DNA of 64,000 nt from Corynebacterium felinum (GTDB lineage Bacteria > Actinomycetota > Actinomycetes > Mycobacteriales > Mycobacteriaceae). The stretch's first letter is position 1; every line of letters starts with the position of its first letter. Location: assembly GCF_030408755.1 (NCBI RefSeq), contig NZ_CP047209.1:1426001-1490000 (forward strand), read 5' to 3'. A program made the translations under genes and the position numbers. Shown in pieces: positions 55,252-64,000 of this stretch. The notes under the pieces are model-generated. The model saw only the letters and a list, made by a program, of their open reading frames with translations. It was not told the DNA's origin and made no database searches.

Positions 55252-56577
55252 GTGACCAGTAACCCGTTATTTCCGCGTAATTCTTCCCGCAAGAATCATC
55301 TTGCGTATGTGGATGCTTATGCTTGGCCTGGAATTGTTGAAATTCCGCATGGGTTTTTATCTGGGTGGCGTACGAGGCGCGCAGAATTAGAGTTCGCTGC
55401 TGCTTGCGAGAAGGCTGGTTTGGTGCTGCACGGTGCTGATGCTGATCTTGAGGTGGTGCATGAAGAACTGTTTGCGCGAATTGCTCATGCAGGCTGGCTG
55501 GGGTTGGCTGAGGGGTTCATGGCTGGCGAGTGGGTGACTGAAGATCTCGTTAATGTGCTGGTCAAGCTGCTTCAAGTGGGGTATCGTCCACGTTTTGCGC
55601 AGGCGGATATTGGTGGACCGTATGCGGGTGCTGAGGTTCCGATGAGTTTGGTGCAGCATTATTCCGGTGATGGTATGAGTGTGCATGGCACTGTGTTTTC
55701 CTCTGGTGTTCCGACTACTGAGCGCACGAGTGTGAAGAGTTTTGTGCCCGGCGCGGGTCGGGGTTTTGAGCCGGGTTCGCATTTTGTGGATGTGACTGAG
55801 TTGTCTGATCCGACGTGGGTGGAGCGGGCTGATTTGGCTGATGCGCAGTTGCGTTCGGTGACGATGTTGTTGGATTTGGCGCAGGTGGGTGTGGGTACGC
55901 ATGTGTTGGATTTTCCTTCGTCGGGTCCGGCTTTGCCGATTGCTGCGGCGTCGCGGCATGCGACTGTTGATGTGTTGAGTGCGGATGTTGATCATGTGCG
56001 GGCTGTGCGTCGTATTTTGGATTTGACGGATGTGGATTCCAGTGTGCATGTGGAGCCGATTGATGATCCGTTTCCGTCGCCGCGGGCGTGGCCGGTGCAT
56101 TATGATGCGATTACTAGTGTGGAGAAGCTGGAGCATATGGGCTTGGGTGGGCAGCGTGAGTATGTGAAGTTTTTGGATCAGATGTTGGCGTCTGGCGGGT
56201 TTGTTGCTGTGCAGACTGTGGTGGCTGCTGCGGGGATGAGTTCGGCGGCGGATCAGAGTTTGGATGTGGTGCGGGCGTATGTGTCGCCGGCGTTGCGTTA
56301 TGAATCGGTGGAGGGTTTACATAAGCTTTTCGACGCGCATACGGGTTTGCGGATTATTGCGCAGACGCATGTGGGCGGGCATTATGTGCATGGGTTGCGG
56401 ATGCAGCGGGAGACTTTTGAGGGGAAGCTTCGTGAGGCTGCTGCTGATGGTTATGATTTGGTCTATCGTCGGTTGTGGTTGTTCCAGTTGGCGTTGAAGG
56501 AAGCGTTGTTTATGGTGGGGGCTTTGGATGCGGTTCAGTTGAAGGTGACTGCGCGGTTGCGTCTTCGTCGGCGTTAG
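55252..56577 (+). CDS. CFA-synthase-like methyltransferase with degenerate SAM site
   Basis: About 441 residues. An N-terminal lipid-binding-like region (LAEGFMAGEWVTEDLVNVLVKLL) precedes a Rossmann domain with LEHMGLGGQREYVKFLDQML, the motif of cyclopropane fatty acid synthases, and LRYESVEGLHKLFDAHTGLRI. The SAM-binding motif I, normally LDIGCGWG, reads LDFPSSGPALPIA, so the usual Gly-rich loop is lost. It may be inactive, use a different donor or have another role. The coding strand is extremely G/T-rich. Confidence 0.75.
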   Translation: MTSNPLFPRNSSRKNHLAYVDAYAWPGIVEIPHGFLSGWRTRRAELEFAAACEKAGLVLHGADADLEVVHEELFARIAHAGWLGLAEGFMAGEWVTEDLVNVLVKLLQVGYRPRFAQADIGGPYAGAEVPMSLVQHYSGDGMSVHGTVFSSGVPTTERTSVKSFVPGAGRGFEPGSHFVDVTELSDPTWVERADLADAQLRSVTMLLDLAQVGVGTHVLDFPSSGPALPIAAASRHATVDVLSADVDHVRAVRRILDLTDVDSSVHVEPIDDPFPSPRAWPVHYDAITSVEKLEHMGLGGQREYVKFLDQMLASGGFVAVQTVVAAAGMSSAADQSLDVVRAYVSPALRYESVEGLHKLFDAHTGLRIIAQTHVGGHYVHGLRMQRETFEGKLREAAADGYDLVYRRLWLFQLALKEALFMVGALDAVQLKVTARLRLRRR

Positions 56578-57179
56578 AGCCATCCGTAGGAGTGTGCGAT
56601 TCGGGCTGCTTCGTATCGGTTGGTTGTTCCTGTTTTCGTGATGATGCTAGAGAAGAGGTTTCGTACGGTACCTGCTGTGATGAAGAGTTTTTTCGCGATG
56701 GTTTTGGCGTCTGTTCCTTTTAATAGGAGTTGGCAGATGGTGATTTCGCGTTCGGTCAGTGGGCAGTCGGGTACGAGGAGTGATTCTTCGGCGAGTTGGG
56801 GGTCGATGGCACGTAGTCCTGAGTGGACTTTTCGGATTGCGTCGGCGAGTGCTTCGGGTGGGGTGTCTTTTATTACGAAGCCACTGGCTCCTGCTTTGAG
56901 TGCGGTGCGGAGGTAGCCGGGGCGGCCGAAGGTGGTGACGATGATGCAGCGGCAGTGAGGTATTTCTGTGGTGATGCGGAAGGTAGTGTCGAGGCCGTTG
57001 CCGTCGGGCATATCGATATCGATCAGGGCGATATCGGGTTGGTGTTGGTGTGCTTGTTGTACAGCGTGGTTTCCGGAGTGCGCTTCGGCGACGACTTCGA
57101 TGTCGGCTTCGAGATTAAGTAGTGCAGCCAGTGCGGCGCGGACTAGGGCTTGGTCGTCAGCGACGAGGACGCGGATCAT
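56574..57179 (-). CDS. NarL/LuxR-family response regulator
   Basis: 201 residues. The receiver domain has phospho-acceptor Asp in IALIDIDMPDGNGLD and the Lys/Thr switch region IVTTFGRPGYLR. The HTH domain opens with PLTEREITICQLLLKG and has KTIAKKLFITAGTVRNL. Its start overlaps the kinase stop (ATGA), last gene of a four-gene operon with an ABC exporter. Confidence 0.9.
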   Translation of the reverse strand: MIRVLVADDQALVRAALAALLNLEADIEVVAEAHSGNHAVQQAHQHQPDIALIDIDMPDGNGLDTTFRITTEIPHCRCIIVTTFGRPGYLRTALKAGASGFVIKDTPPEALADAIRKVHSGLRAIDPQLAEESLLVPDCPLTEREITICQLLLKGTDAKTIAKKLFITAGTVRNLFSSIITKTGTTNRYEAARIAHSYGWL

Positions 57180-58243
57180 GGGTTTTCCTTTGGATTGAGG
57201 GTGGCGATTAGGCAGGTGTTGCCAGGTTGTGAGGTGATGGTAAGTTCGCCACCTGCTTCGTGAACGCGGGCTGTGAGTGCTTGGAGTCCGCCATTGGTGG
57301 TGTCGGGGTTGAAACCGCAGCCGTTGTCGGTGATCGACAGTGTGTGAGGGCTGAATGTGACGGTGACGATGGAAGCGTGGGAGTGGCGTAGGATGTTCGT
57401 TCCTGCTTCTCTGAGTACCCAGCTAAAGATGGGGTCAGGGGTGTCGGGCATGGTGCCACAAATTTGCAGTGCTATTCCTGCGGTGTCGAGTGCACGTCGT
57501 AACGCTTGTATTTCGCCGTCGAGCCCTGGGTGAGCCAGGCGGGTGACAGCACACCGTACTTCCGACAATCCGGTGTGTGAAAGAGTGGAGATATCGGCGA
57601 GTTCGGCACGGGCTTTTTCGCAGTCGGTGTCGATGAGGCGATAAGCAAGGTGAGCTTTAAGATTAATGACAGTCAGGGTGTGGCCTAAAAGGTCGTGGAC
57701 ATCACGGGCGATGGCTTCACGTTGTTGGGCGAGTTGGAGTTGTTTTTCAAGGTCGTTGCGTTTGTCTGCTTTTGAGCTCACCAGCGCCAAAATGTAGATC
57801 AGGATCGGCCACAATACTGAGATGATGAGGTGGAATAAAAGCTCATCTGGAGCGAAGAACAGTCCGAGGCCCAGACCACAGCCAGAAAGCAGTATGAGGA
57901 TGACCGCCGCGTAAATGGGGCGGAAGTTGAAAGCGACAAATGCACACAGGTATGTGATCATGCTGACCGCGAGGAGGTCTGCGATGGGCACAAGGATGAG
58001 GATGAGGATAGCGAGTGCACCTGTATAAAGCCATGAGCGTGCAGTTTTGCTAAAGTTTTGTGGGCAATACTCGATGGATCCAAATGCCCACACGTACACG
58101 GTACTGAATATTACTGTGATGATGGTGACGAGGATGAAGCTCGGCAGTGTGATAGCGGTGTAAACAAACCAGAGTGGGAAGGCAAGAAACACAAGCCAAA
58201 TTCCAGCAAAGGCAGCATGCGGTGTATTAAATCGGGAGTTCAT
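57176..58243 (-). CDS. NarL-type sensor histidine kinase
   Basis: 355 residues. About five or six N-terminal membrane helices with little extracytoplasmic loop, so it may sense membrane or envelope stress. HisKA_3 phospho-His in AIARDVHDLLGHTLTVI, ATPase motifs REAGTNILRHS (N box), SITDNGCGFNPD and GGLQALTARVHEAGGEL. Coupled to the permease upstream and regulator downstream by four-base overlaps. Confidence 0.9.
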   Translation of the reverse strand: MNSRFNTPHAAFAGIWLVFLAFPLWFVYTAITLPSFILVTIITVIFSTVYVWAFGSIEYCPQNFSKTARSWLYTGALAILILILVPIADLLAVSMITYLCAFVAFNFRPIYAAVILILLSGCGLGLGLFFAPDELLFHLIISVLWPILIYILALVSSKADKRNDLEKQLQLAQQREAIARDVHDLLGHTLTVINLKAHLAYRLIDTDCEKARAELADISTLSHTGLSEVRCAVTRLAHPGLDGEIQALRRALDTAGIALQICGTMPDTPDPIFSWVLREAGTNILRHSHASIVTVTFSPHTLSITDNGCGFNPDTTNGGLQALTARVHEAGGELTITSQPGNTCLIATLNPKENP

Positions 58244-58995
58244 CGGCTGCGCTCACGGTGTGCGAGCCCTGCCGTGATGAGGATAAACAGGATGGTCCAC
58301 ACTCCAATGTTAAGAAAGGCCGCCCACAGTGGGGTGGAGGTATCAAAGGCTCCGTTGTCGATGATTTGAATCAGTTCTCCCACTGGGTAGCGGGCAAGCA
58401 TGGCAGCGCCGAACAGCGGGGTGAAGCGTGCGATTTCGAGCAGACTGTGGCTGAGTGGGAAGAACATATTAGCAGCAAATGCTAGCAGAACAACTGTGGT
58501 TGCGGCGATGGAAATACCTGTGGGGCTAGGGATCAGTTGTGCCCAGATTAGCCCGTAAAATCCGAAGGGGACAGTTACTGCCCAGCTGATCAGAAATGCC
58601 CATAGCCAGCCAAAACCTTCGATGTGTGCGCCGTTTAAGTATCCGACAAATAGCACTGTGGCGATAGGTAGCGGGGTAAATGCGAGCACGGTGATGACTT
58701 GGGTCAGTATGTTGGTGCGTTGTGGCAATGGAGTGACTTTGAGCATGCGACCCCAGCCGGAGTTGTAGTCGACAACGGCTGATCCAGCTGTACTGACTGC
58801 GGCAGTCACGCCACCGTAGAGTGCCATGCTTACGAGCAGGTGGCCCTTGAGATCACCGTGGGGGAGTTGGACGTGGGCGAAAGATTGTGCGCTGCCGATA
58901 ATCAGGTACATGATGGCGGGCAGAATGATGGAGAAAAAGACATTCGCGGGCTCGCGTAACGGGCGAATGATTGTCAGGCGCATAAATGCAGTCAC
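58240..58995 (-). CDS. ABC-2 type exporter permease
   Basis: 251 residues, six membrane helices, typical of DrrB/YhfG-like ABC-2 permeases. It begins with a cytoplasmic start (MTAFMRLTIIRPLREP) and ends with LITAGLAHRERSR. It follows the ATPase stop after one base and overlaps the kinase gene. It likely exports a drug, lipid or peptide, as such TCS-linked exporters do. Confidence 0.88.
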   Translation of the reverse strand: MTAFMRLTIIRPLREPANVFFSIILPAIMYLIIGSAQSFAHVQLPHGDLKGHLLVSMALYGGVTAAVSTAGSAVVDYNSGWGRMLKVTPLPQRTNILTQVITVLAFTPLPIATVLFVGYLNGAHIEGFGWLWAFLISWAVTVPFGFYGLIWAQLIPSPTGISIAATTVVLLAFAANMFFPLSHSLLEIARFTPLFGAAMLARYPVGELIQIIDNGAFDTSTPLWAAFLNIGVWTILFILITAGLAHRERSR

Positions 58996-58996
58996 T

Positions 58997-59899
58997 TTAG
59001 TGTCCTTCCTCTGCGAAGATTTCGTCCAAGCTGCGGGAGCGGATTCTTAGGTTTGTGACATCGGGGTGGTTTAGTATTTCCCGTGCGAAGTCATCTGAGT
59101 TGTGAGTAAATACTCGGTATCCTTGTGTGGTTGTTTCCCAATGCGTCACGCCCGAATATTCAGGCAGCTTCTCATCGAGGTTGTGGGCGGGGGCGTTGAA
59201 TTCGACAATCACGGGGTGATGGTCGCTGAGCGCTTCGTGTGGGGCACCTGTTGCGCGGATAAGTCCGTGGTCGAGCAAGATGATCCGGCTGGCGAAGTCT
59301 TCTGCTTCTTTCAGGTAGTGGGTGGAGAAGACAATGGTCAAGCCTTGATGAGACAGTGCGTTGAGGGTGTTCCACAAAAGTTGCCGGGTTTGAGGGTCCA
59401 TGCCGGCGGTCGGTTCGTCGAGCACGATCAGCTTCGGGTTACCCACGAGTGCGGCTGCGAGTTTAATGCGTTGCTTTTCCCCGCCGGAGCATTTGCGCAC
59501 TTTGCGGCTCGCGATTGCCTTAAGGTTGCACTGTTCCAGGATCTCGTTGACGTCCCGTGGGTGCGGGTAGAGGGAGGCGATCATGGTGACGATTTCTTGT
59601 GCTGTTACATCAGGAAGCAATCCGCCTGTTTGGTGGAGAGCGCCAACTAAGCCTTGTGAAATAGCGGTTGCTGGGGGCAGTCCAAACAGGGTAATTTCGC
59701 CATGAGTGGGTTTGGCAAGGCCTAAGAAGATGTCGAATAGGGTGGTTTTCCCGGCACCGTTTTTACCAACGATCGCCACCATTTCGCCTTCCTGGATGCG
59801 TAGGTTTATTCCTTGAAGTGCGGTTACTTTTCCTCGGCGAAAAGTTTTGGTCACATTGATCGTTTCGATAACCGTCGATGCGGTAGTACGTGTGTTCAT
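58997..59899 (-). CDS. ABC exporter ATP-binding protein
   Basis: About 300 residues. Walker A VGKNGAGKTTLFD, Q-loop ALHQTGGLLPDVT, signature KCSGGEKQRIKLA, Walker B LIVLDEPTAGMDPQTR and H-loop STHYLKEAE. A C-terminal extension with VTHWETTTQGYR follows. Two starts (59899, 59908) are possible; GGGGGG precedes the first. A palindrome upstream is a candidate operator. Confidence 0.9.
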   Translation of the reverse strand: MNTRTTASTVIETINVTKTFRRGKVTALQGINLRIQEGEMVAIVGKNGAGKTTLFDIFLGLAKPTHGEITLFGLPPATAISQGLVGALHQTGGLLPDVTAQEIVTMIASLYPHPRDVNEILEQCNLKAIASRKVRKCSGGEKQRIKLAAALVGNPKLIVLDEPTAGMDPQTRQLLWNTLNALSHQGLTIVFSTHYLKEAEDFASRIILLDHGLIRATGAPHEALSDHHPVIVEFNAPAHNLDEKLPEYSGVTHWETTTQGYRVFTHNSDDFAREILNHPDVTNLRIRSRSLDEIFAEEGH

Positions 59900-59942
59900 A
59901 CCCCCCATTTAAGTAGGTGGAAATAACGATCGCATTCACTCG

Positions 59943-59963
59943 TGTCATGAATATGGCATGACA
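59943..59963. promoter_or_regulatory. Palindromic candidate operator upstream of the ABC exporter/TCS operon
   Basis: tgtcatg - 7 bases - catgaca is a perfect 7-bp inverted repeat, 44 bases before the chosen ATPase start. Palindromes with a 7-base spacer suit NarL-type dimers, so the operon's own response regulator is the likely binder; this is inferred from position only. Confidence 0.5.
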
Positions 59964-60129
59964 TTTGTCAGTGCAACGACGTAATTGCTTGTCGACGCCG
60001 GAATCGATGCGCGACAGCGCCCCTGCTAAATGGTATGCAGGGGTGCTAGGAGGAAGGAAACGATTTAGGGGGTGATGACTGGGCGAGATGCTTTTTCGAG
60101 CAGCGTGGCCACGTTTTCGTAAGTCTTTC

Positions 60130-62994
60130 CTACAACCATTTCCAAACCCATTTCGCAGTGCGGTTTGAAGAGACGAAATAGTCATAATGGCCTTCCGCAA
60201 TTCCGGCACGTTCCTCACGGGTTGCTGACTCCACGAGCTCAGGGTGCAGCATGACGCGGTCACCTGCGGTACCACAACAACCAGCGCCTGCAGGTACTTC
60301 CGCAGTTCCGGCGGCATTAGCTACGCTGAGAAGCTGATCGCTAATTCCCATGTGTTGAACTGAACAGGTTGGGTGGACTGCGATACGACCCATGTCCGCG
60401 ACCATGGGTAGGTGTGGCACGACTTCATCATGCAGCCAGGTGACGACGTCGATAATGCGCAGCTGGTTGAAACGTTCCAAATCCTGCGCATCAAGGACGT
60501 CGGGAACTGAATCGAGGAGGCCGTGGGTGCAGCTGGCGGCATCAACAATGATCGACAACCGGCCTTGATCAGACCAGCGCCAGAAATCATTAACAATGCG
60601 CGAGGCTTGGAACTTAAAGCCGTCCTTGTAGCCCTTTGAACTCCACGGGGTGCCGCAACAATCGCCAGCAACATCCTCTGGAATCCACACAGGAGCACCA
60701 GAGCGACGCCCAAGCTCCACGATCGCATGCGGAGTTTCTAGACTATCCTGCGGCTGAGTAACAGAATTGCCGAACATGCGGTTAATGCAGGCAGGGAAGT
60801 ACACGGCCTGTGCACCATCCTTGCTTGTGTGTGGCAGTTTGGAGGCCGCCTTGGGCAAAGCGCCTGGAATGGTGGGCACAAGATCTGGGCTGATAATGCT
60901 GCGTGAAGCATCAGCACCCATCTTGAGGGTGCGTGAACCTAAAAACTTTGCGCTCACAAGGCCAGCGCGCACCAGCTTTTCAACAACTTCCCACTTTTTC
61001 GCACCTTGAAGTGCAATTTTGTTGGCGTTGGGCTGAGTTTGCTGGGCACGCAGGCTCTTCATTACAGCGCCCGTATCGATCGAAATAGGGCAGGCAACTG
61101 AGCAAGAACCGTCAGCGGCACACATATCGATCGCATCGTACTGGTACTCTTCTTGCAGCTTGCCAAGCACAGGGGAGTCAGGCTCTTGACGCGCCATCTC
61201 ACGGCGCAGCACAATGCGCTGGCGCGGGGTGAGAGTCACATGGCGTGACGGGCACACCGATTCGCAGAAACCGCACTCCACGCAGGAATTAATTTCATCT
61301 TCAATCTTCGGGAAAGACTTGAAATTGTGCAGGTGAATATCTTGGCTTCGTGTGAGCTTCACATCAGGGGCAAGGATGCCCTGTGGATCGATGAGCTCCT
61401 TGACCTTCCACATCAACTCCCACGCCTGCTCACCCCATTCGCGCAGCAAAAATGGTGCCATATTCACGCCAGTGCCGTGCTCAGCTTTAAGCGAGCCATC
61501 GTATTTGTTCAGCACCAATTCAGCGAGATCATCGAGGAACTGCGCATAAGCGACGCGTTCTTCCTCGTGATCGAAGTTCGGGATCAAGAAGAAGTGAAGG
61601 TTTCCGTAGGCCGCATGCCCCATCACCATTTCGGGATAATTGTAGCGGGCAAGCAAATCCAACAGATCCGCAGCACCTTGACCCACCATATTCGGAGGGA
61701 AACACACATCTTCGGTAATCAGCGTCGAGCCCTGAGGGCGGTCGGCACCAATGAGCCCGAACAGTCCGTTACGGATCTGCCACGAAGCACGCATACCTAA
61801 ATCGGTGGTGTCGAATTCGAGCGGGGACAGCAATGGGGCGTCGGCAAGCACTGCGTGAGCACGGTCGATAGCAGCATTTAAGCCAGCCTCATCGACGCCG
61901 CCAACTTCGAGAAGAAGCGCAGCAGCATTATCATCGATTGTGGCCCACCACTCAGGAGCATGCGGGAAGTTGCCCACCGCGCGTTGTAGCACAGGGGCCA
62001 CCAAAATTTCGCACGCTTCAGCACCCGCCTGCACGAGGGGCTGCACGAAGTGTGCTGCATCGCGCAGGTTGGGCAGCATAACCCAAGCCACAGCCTTTTT
62101 GCGCGGAAGTTCGATGGTGCGCAATGTCGCTTCCGTAATTGCGCCAAAGATACCTTCGGAGCTGACCATCAGGCGCAAAAGGATGCGCACGGGTTCATCT
62201 TCGTCCAAAAACGCATCGAGGCGAATGCCGTTGGTGTTACGGATAGAGAGTTTTTGCCGCAAACGCGCAACGAGTGTTCTATCGGCGCGGATTTCATCGC
62301 GCAAGGCAACTAAGCCAGCGTGAAGTTCCGGTTCGGCAGCTGCGAAAGCATCGTCACCGGCAGCGGTATCGACCACACTGCCAGAGGGAAGCACGATGCG
62401 GGCGTTTTCAATGGAGTGGTAGCTGTCGCGCTCAACGGTGCAGCGCATGCCACCAGCATTATCGGCGATGACGCCGCCGATGGTACACACAGGTGTTGAA
62501 CCGGGATCGGGACCAAGCATGAAGCCGTACCGGTTGAGCACAGCTTGGGCGTCACCTAAGACGACACCCGGGCGTGACCACAGCCGTGCGCCGTCGTCGA
62601 GCACTTCCATGCCGATAAAGTGCGTTTTGATATCGACCAAAATATCGTTGGTCATTGCCTGGCCATTGAGGGAGGTGCCCGCAGCGCGGAAAACGAGGTT
62701 GCGGCCGTGGGTGCTGGCGTATCGCATCAGCTCTGAAAGATCGTGCTCGTTGCGGGGACGAACCACAACCTGTGGGACGGTGCGGTAAGGGCTGCCGTCG
62801 GAGGCGTAGCGCACGAGATCACTCAAACGGCCAAGAACGTTGTCGCTTCCCACGATGCTAGAGAGGTCATTGACGAGTTCGGTGGGTGTGCCGTGGAGTT
62901 GGTCGATTCCGACAGCATCGGCTTGGCTTGTGGCACCGGATGGGCGTCCAATGCGTGTGGGGTCGGGCGTGAAGAGCTTTCTCATGGCAACCAC
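60130..62994 (-). CDS. FAD-linked/Fe-S oxidoreductase (D-lactate or 2-hydroxyacid dehydrogenase type), C-terminal frameshift
   Basis: A 954-residue fusion. The N-terminal FAD-binding PCMH domain has VFRAAGTSLNGQAMTND and CTIGGVIADNAGGMRC. A flavoenzyme C-domain and two Fe-S clusters follow: CVECGFCESVCPSRH and CAADGSCSVACPI. CCG domains come after (DCCGTPWSSKG, CSVQHMG, GCCGTAGDR). Such proteins oxidise D-2-hydroxyacids such as D-lactate and donate electrons to quinone. The open frame ends KWVWKWL at 60130. One missing base near 60158 would restore NRT-CEMGLEM and a continuation to a stop at 60065, giving 976 residues. Start GTG 62994 has GGGG ahead. Confidence 0.85.
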   Translation of the reverse strand: MVAMRKLFTPDPTRIGRPSGATSQADAVGIDQLHGTPTELVNDLSSIVGSDNVLGRLSDLVRYASDGSPYRTVPQVVVRPRNEHDLSELMRYASTHGRNLVFRAAGTSLNGQAMTNDILVDIKTHFIGMEVLDDGARLWSRPGVVLGDAQAVLNRYGFMLGPDPGSTPVCTIGGVIADNAGGMRCTVERDSYHSIENARIVLPSGSVVDTAAGDDAFAAAEPELHAGLVALRDEIRADRTLVARLRQKLSIRNTNGIRLDAFLDEDEPVRILLRLMVSSEGIFGAITEATLRTIELPRKKAVAWVMLPNLRDAAHFVQPLVQAGAEACEILVAPVLQRAVGNFPHAPEWWATIDDNAAALLLEVGGVDEAGLNAAIDRAHAVLADAPLLSPLEFDTTDLGMRASWQIRNGLFGLIGADRPQGSTLITEDVCFPPNMVGQGAADLLDLLARYNYPEMVMGHAAYGNLHFFLIPNFDHEEERVAYAQFLDDLAELVLNKYDGSLKAEHGTGVNMAPFLLREWGEQAWELMWKVKELIDPQGILAPDVKLTRSQDIHLHNFKSFPKIEDEINSCVECGFCESVCPSRHVTLTPRQRIVLRREMARQEPDSPVLGKLQEEYQYDAIDMCAADGSCSVACPISIDTGAVMKSLRAQQTQPNANKIALQGAKKWEVVEKLVRAGLVSAKFLGSRTLKMGADASRSIISPDLVPTIPGALPKAASKLPHTSKDGAQAVYFPACINRMFGNSVTQPQDSLETPHAIVELGRRSGAPVWIPEDVAGDCCGTPWSSKGYKDGFKFQASRIVNDFWRWSDQGRLSIIVDAASCTHGLLDSVPDVLDAQDLERFNQLRIIDVVTWLHDEVVPHLPMVADMGRIAVHPTCSVQHMGISDQLLSVANAAGTAEVPAGAGCCGTAGDRVMLHPELVESATREERAGIAEGHYDYFVSSNRTAKWVWKWL

Positions 62995-63196
62995 TCTAGA
63001 CCCCTACCTGAATATCGGGGGTGAGTATTGGGGGTGGGGTAGTAGTCGGTATGGAGCGTGAGCTGCCACAAATGTCCCGCATAATGAAATGCTGGCCTTT
63101 GAGTTGTTCCATAGCATGGAATCATGATTGCATGAAATGAGATATGTTGCACGTGTCTACAAATTTTTTAAGCCGAAGGGAAGTGTTTTATTCACG

Positions 63197-64000
63197 ATGT
63201 CTATGGTTGATAATCACACAGCAGTTGCGAAACCAAGCGGGGAAGTCCACACAACGGAAGATCGCTCCGCAGCTCTTGCTGTACTCGCTTTCCCTGTCGT
63301 CATTCTAGGTGGGGCAGTGCTGGCATGGCTTAGCCCTGACTCTTTTACGCCACTGAAGCCGTATATCATGCCGGGTTTGATGCTGATCATGTTTAGCATG
63401 GGGTTGACTATTACACTCCCAGACTTGCGCACGGTTGCGTCCCGCCCAATCCCAATCGTCTTGGGAGTAGTGTGCCAGTTCGTGGTGATGCCATTGTCGG
63501 CAGTGCTGGTAGCGAAGATGCTGGGGCTGAGCACGGAATTGACCATCGGCTTGATTTTGCTCGGCAGCGTGCCAGGGGGTACTGCCAGTAATGTGATTGC
63601 GTATTTGGCAAAGGGGGATGTGGCCCTTTCGGTTGCGATGACCAGCGTTTCTACCTTAGTTTCACCGATCGTCACTCCGATGATCATGTTGTTGCTTGCT
63701 GGTCAAAGCACGGCAGTGGATGCAACGGGAATGATTTGGGCCTTGTTTAAAACTGTCCTGATTCCAGTAGTAGCCGGACTCGTAATCCGCATTATGGCAT
63801 CGCGCGCGGTGGATAAAGTACTGCCTATGTTGCCATGGCTGTCAATCGTCATTATCGGTGTGGTGCTTGCTACGGTGGTTGCTGGTGCGGCAGCGAAGCT
63901 GGCAACAGTTGGTCTGGTCGTTGTTGTTGGCGTGGGTATCCAGAACTTCATCGGCTTTATCGCCGGTTACTGGTCCGCGCGACTGAGCAAGCAGCGTGAA
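63197..64000 (+). CDS. Bile acid:Na+ symporter family transporter (3' truncated by window)
   Basis: The open frame runs to the window end without a stop. A 25-residue N-terminal tail is followed by hydrophobic helices (AVLAFPVVILGGAVLAWL, IMPGLMLIMFSMGLTI). The family core GSVPGGTASNVIAYLAKGD is present, with VAMTSVSTLVSPIVTP. BASS proteins couple Na+ to transport of bile acids or organic anions such as pantoate. ATG start; GGGAAG lies about 15 bases upstream, so the exact start is uncertain. Confidence 0.87.
   Translation, partial: MSMVDNHTAVAKPSGEVHTTEDRSAALAVLAFPVVILGGAVLAWLSPDSFTPLKPYIMPGLMLIMFSMGLTITLPDLRTVASRPIPIVLGVVCQFVVMPLSAVLVAKMLGLSTELTIGLILLGSVPGGTASNVIAYLAKGDVALSVAMTSVSTLVSPIVTPMIMLLLAGQSTAVDATGMIWALFKTVLIPVVAGLVIRIMASRAVDKVLPMLPWLSIVIIGVVLATVVAGAAAKLATVGLVVVVGVGIQNFIGFIAGYWSARLSKQRE

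Overview
The window is Corynebacterium chromosome with about 53% GC. This is supported by the gene order secA2 - odhI - ftsR - BFN nuclease - merR - (vWA) - DEAD helicase - gnd, which matches the C. glutamicum region as I remember it. It is also supported by OdhI with its PknG-type TT motif, mycolata-type families (DUF3558 lipoproteins, MT0933-like antitoxin, FcoT) and moderate GC. The content looks closer to the diphtheriae/ulcerans group than to C. glutamicum, but I cannot name the species.

Layout. 0-2.5 kb: an ABC importer (COG2984/4120/1101 type) ending in a terminator. 2.7 kb: a lone small MT0933-like antitoxin. 3.1-14.7 kb: a surface-polysaccharide locus with four family-2 and one family-4 glycosyltransferases, a 782-residue multi-pass membrane protein, a Wzx-like flippase, a membrane-anchored serine hydrolase and a Tat-lipoprotein GH16 enzyme. 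14.8-18.7 kb: an orphan carrier-thioesterase didomain, a FadD10-like acyl ligase and a secreted, membrane-anchored protein. 18.7-23.4 kb: an EamA transporter with a very His-rich tail, then glpD-glpK. 23.8-25.2 kb: a Rv0097/ScoE-type Fe(II) dioxygenase followed by an FcoT/ScoD thioesterase. Together with the ligase and carrier protein 6-9 kb upstream, this is nearly the whole enzyme set used to make isonitrile acyl groups in actinobacterial isonitrile lipopeptides, but without the NRPS. I consider it the most interesting content of the window.

25.3-31.1 kb: two secreted proteins, a long intergenic region with a repeat-ended element, tRNA-Pro(GGG), a glutamine amidotransferase, a YchJ protein and a hydrolase-OsmC fusion. 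31.4-43.1 kb: the conserved secA2-odhI-ftsR core, a vWA protein, two CNNM/CBS proteins and a DEAD-box helicase. 43.5-49.3 kb: an accessory island with a decayed and two near-identical DUF3558 lipoprotein genes. The last overlaps a gene for a helical, glycine-rich protein that is cut by an IS1380-family element with a clean TTAA target duplication. The element's transposase is itself frameshifted, and a response-regulator remnant lies downstream. 49.3-64 kb: gnd, PaaI-like thioesterase, corA, thiD, ndh, a CFA-synthase-like methyltransferase with a degenerate SAM motif, a four-gene ABC-exporter/two-component operon with a palindrome upstream, a large FAD/Fe-S oxidase with a C-terminal frameshift, and the start of a bile-acid:Na+ symporter-family gene.

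Both ends of the window cut genes. All homology statements come from recognising sequence motifs and remembered family sequences; no database search was run.
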